The notes under the pieces are model-generated. The model saw only the letters and a program-made list of their open reading frames with translations, was not told the origin of the DNA and did not search any database. Shown here one piece after another: positions 5,280-6,123 of a stretch of 6,123 nt of DNA. How positions within the stretch are numbered: the stretch's first letter is position 1; every line of letters begins with the position of its first letter. Position numbers and translations under genes: made by a program. This DNA is from Candidatus Zhuqueibacterota bacterium 4572_119 (GTDB taxonomy: Bacteria; Zhuqueibacterota; Zhuqueibacteria; Thermofontimicrobiales; Thermofontimicrobiaceae). Location of the stretch: positions 1 to 6,123 of the forward strand of contig NBLI01000112.1 in NCBI GenBank assembly GCA_002084535.1, given 5' to 3'.

Positions 5280-6123
5280 ATGAAAACCATTCACAAAATC
5301 ATATTTGGAAACTGTATGAACATGGAAGAGCTTTCAGATGAAAGCATCCACCTGATAGTAACTTCTCCCCCCTATTTCAATGCACCCTTCGATTATCAAG
5401 GCTTATTCACCAATTATGAAAAATATTTAAATGTATTAGTACAATTTTCAAAAGAAGCATATCGTGTTTTGCAACAAGGAAGAATATTTGCACTTAATAT
5501 TGATGATATGTTAGTTGACGGAATAAAATATCCAATTGTTGCTGACGCTATAAAAATCATGCAAAATGCTGGTTTTAGATACAGGGACAAAATTGTTTGG
5601 AAAAAACCTGATGGTTATCTTCGGATAAGTAAACGTAGCGGTGTATTATTGCAAAATCCCTATCCAATGTATTTCTATCCAGATAATTTATTGGAAAGCA
5701 TTGTTATTTTTCAAAAAGGTAAGTTCAATTACCGCTCGAAATCAAAGGAAATTAGAGAGCTTTCTAAAGTTGATAAAAATGAATTTCAAAATAACAATTG
5801 GTATAAAACACTCTGGGAAATGACAAATGTTCTACCAGGCTCATATCTTGAGAAAAACATTGCCGCTTTTCCAGAAGAATTGCCTTACAGAATTATAAAA
5901 CTATTTTCTTACGTAAATGAAACAGTATTAGATCCCTTTGCAGGAAGTGGCACCACTTTAAAAGTCGCGAGGTTATTAAAAAGGAATTCTGTTGGTTATG
6001 AAATTATTAGAGATTTAGAAAATACCATCAAGAAAAAAGTGGGTTTTGATGGACAGACATCTATAACAAATAATGATGATGTATTTAAAATTTTTGAAAG
6101 AAAAACGGGTAAATATAGATTTG
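5280..6123 (+). CDS. Beta-class amino DNA methyltransferase (N4-cytosine or N6-adenine), 3' end outside window
   Basis: ATG at 5280 opens a frame of 281 codons plus 1 nt to the window edge. It transfers a methyl group from S-adenosylmethionine to an exocyclic amino group in DNA. Catalytic motif IV is TSPPY (28-32) after a typical lead-in, IIFGNCMNMEELSDESIHLI (7-26). Motif X-like AAFPEELPYRII is at 195-206, the SAM-binding motif I DPFAGSGTT at 218-226, and a motif II-like VGYEI at 238-242. With motif IV before motif I the order is beta class. SPPY is commoner in N4-cytosine enzymes, but N6-adenine cannot be excluded. Residues 110-150 (PDGYLRISKRSG onward) and 150-190 probably include target recognition. 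The ORF looks close to its natural end for this family. No strong RBS precedes it; GGAAAA at 5265-5270 is weak and distant. Base composition is AT-richer than the neighbouring operon, which fits a transferred restriction-modification gene. No endonuclease is visible in the window. Confidence 0.9.
   Translation, partial: MKTIHKIIFGNCMNMEELSDESIHLIVTSPPYFNAPFDYQGLFTNYEKYLNVLVQFSKEAYRVLQQGRIFALNIDDMLVDGIKYPIVADAIKIMQNAGFRYRDKIVWKKPDGYLRISKRSGVLLQNPYPMYFYPDNLLESIVIFQKGKFNYRSKSKEIRELSKVDKNEFQNNNWYKTLWEMTNVLPGSYLEKNIAAFPEELPYRIIKLFSYVNETVLDPFAGSGTTLKVARLLKRNSVGYEIIRDLENTIKKKVGFDGQTSITNNDDVFKIFERKTGKYRF

Noticed and set aside
5641..5823. 60-codon plus-strand frame inside the methyltransferase
   Set aside because: Out of frame with the methyltransferase, which is continuous and carries all expected motifs across this stretch.

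Overview
The window appears to come from a Gram-negative-type bacterium of moderate to low GC. The gene combination (ECF sigma factor, zinc-finger anti-sigma factor, exported HEAT-repeat proteins, and a CBM9-like/DUF5916-type protein) is one I associate with the FCB superphylum and its neighbours (Calditrichota, KSB1-like and Ignavibacteria-like lineages). That placement is inference; nothing in the window identifies a species.

Layout: five genes read leftwards (minus strand) from about 4986 down to the left edge. In transcription order they are an ECF sigma-70 factor (4986-4390), a membrane anti-sigma factor with a zinc-binding N-terminus (4397-3558, overlapping the sigma gene by 8 nt), an exported TPR+HEAT protein (3544-1976), a second exported HEAT protein (1897-749), and the N-terminal 205 codons of a CBM9-like/DUF5916-type outer-membrane-associated protein (617 to beyond base 1). 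The first three are so tightly packed that they almost certainly share a transcript. The fourth lies behind a terminator-like hairpin in the 78-nt gap. The fifth follows a 131-nt gap with no convincing terminator. To the right, a 293-nt AT-rich region separates this operon from a divergent plus-strand gene for a beta-class amino DNA methyltransferase (5280 to beyond 6123), which is AT-richer and probably belongs to a restriction-modification locus continuing outside the window.

How the genes may work together: the sigma factor should be held at the membrane by the zinc-finger anti-sigma factor, whose C-terminal half of about 155 residues lies beyond a single membrane helix. The two HEAT proteins carry signal peptides and so act in the envelope. 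Being encoded directly after the anti-sigma gene, they are candidates for sensors, scaffolds or regulon members of the same envelope-response circuit.

The most striking structural signal is in the HEAT proteins. The first has twelve units with an exact 32-residue (96-bp) pitch and no insertions or deletions. Its middle units alternate between two sub-types, giving a 64-residue super-period. The second protein has the same 32-residue pitch and its own two-unit alternation, including an identical 14-residue block repeated 64 residues apart but encoded by largely different synonymous codons.
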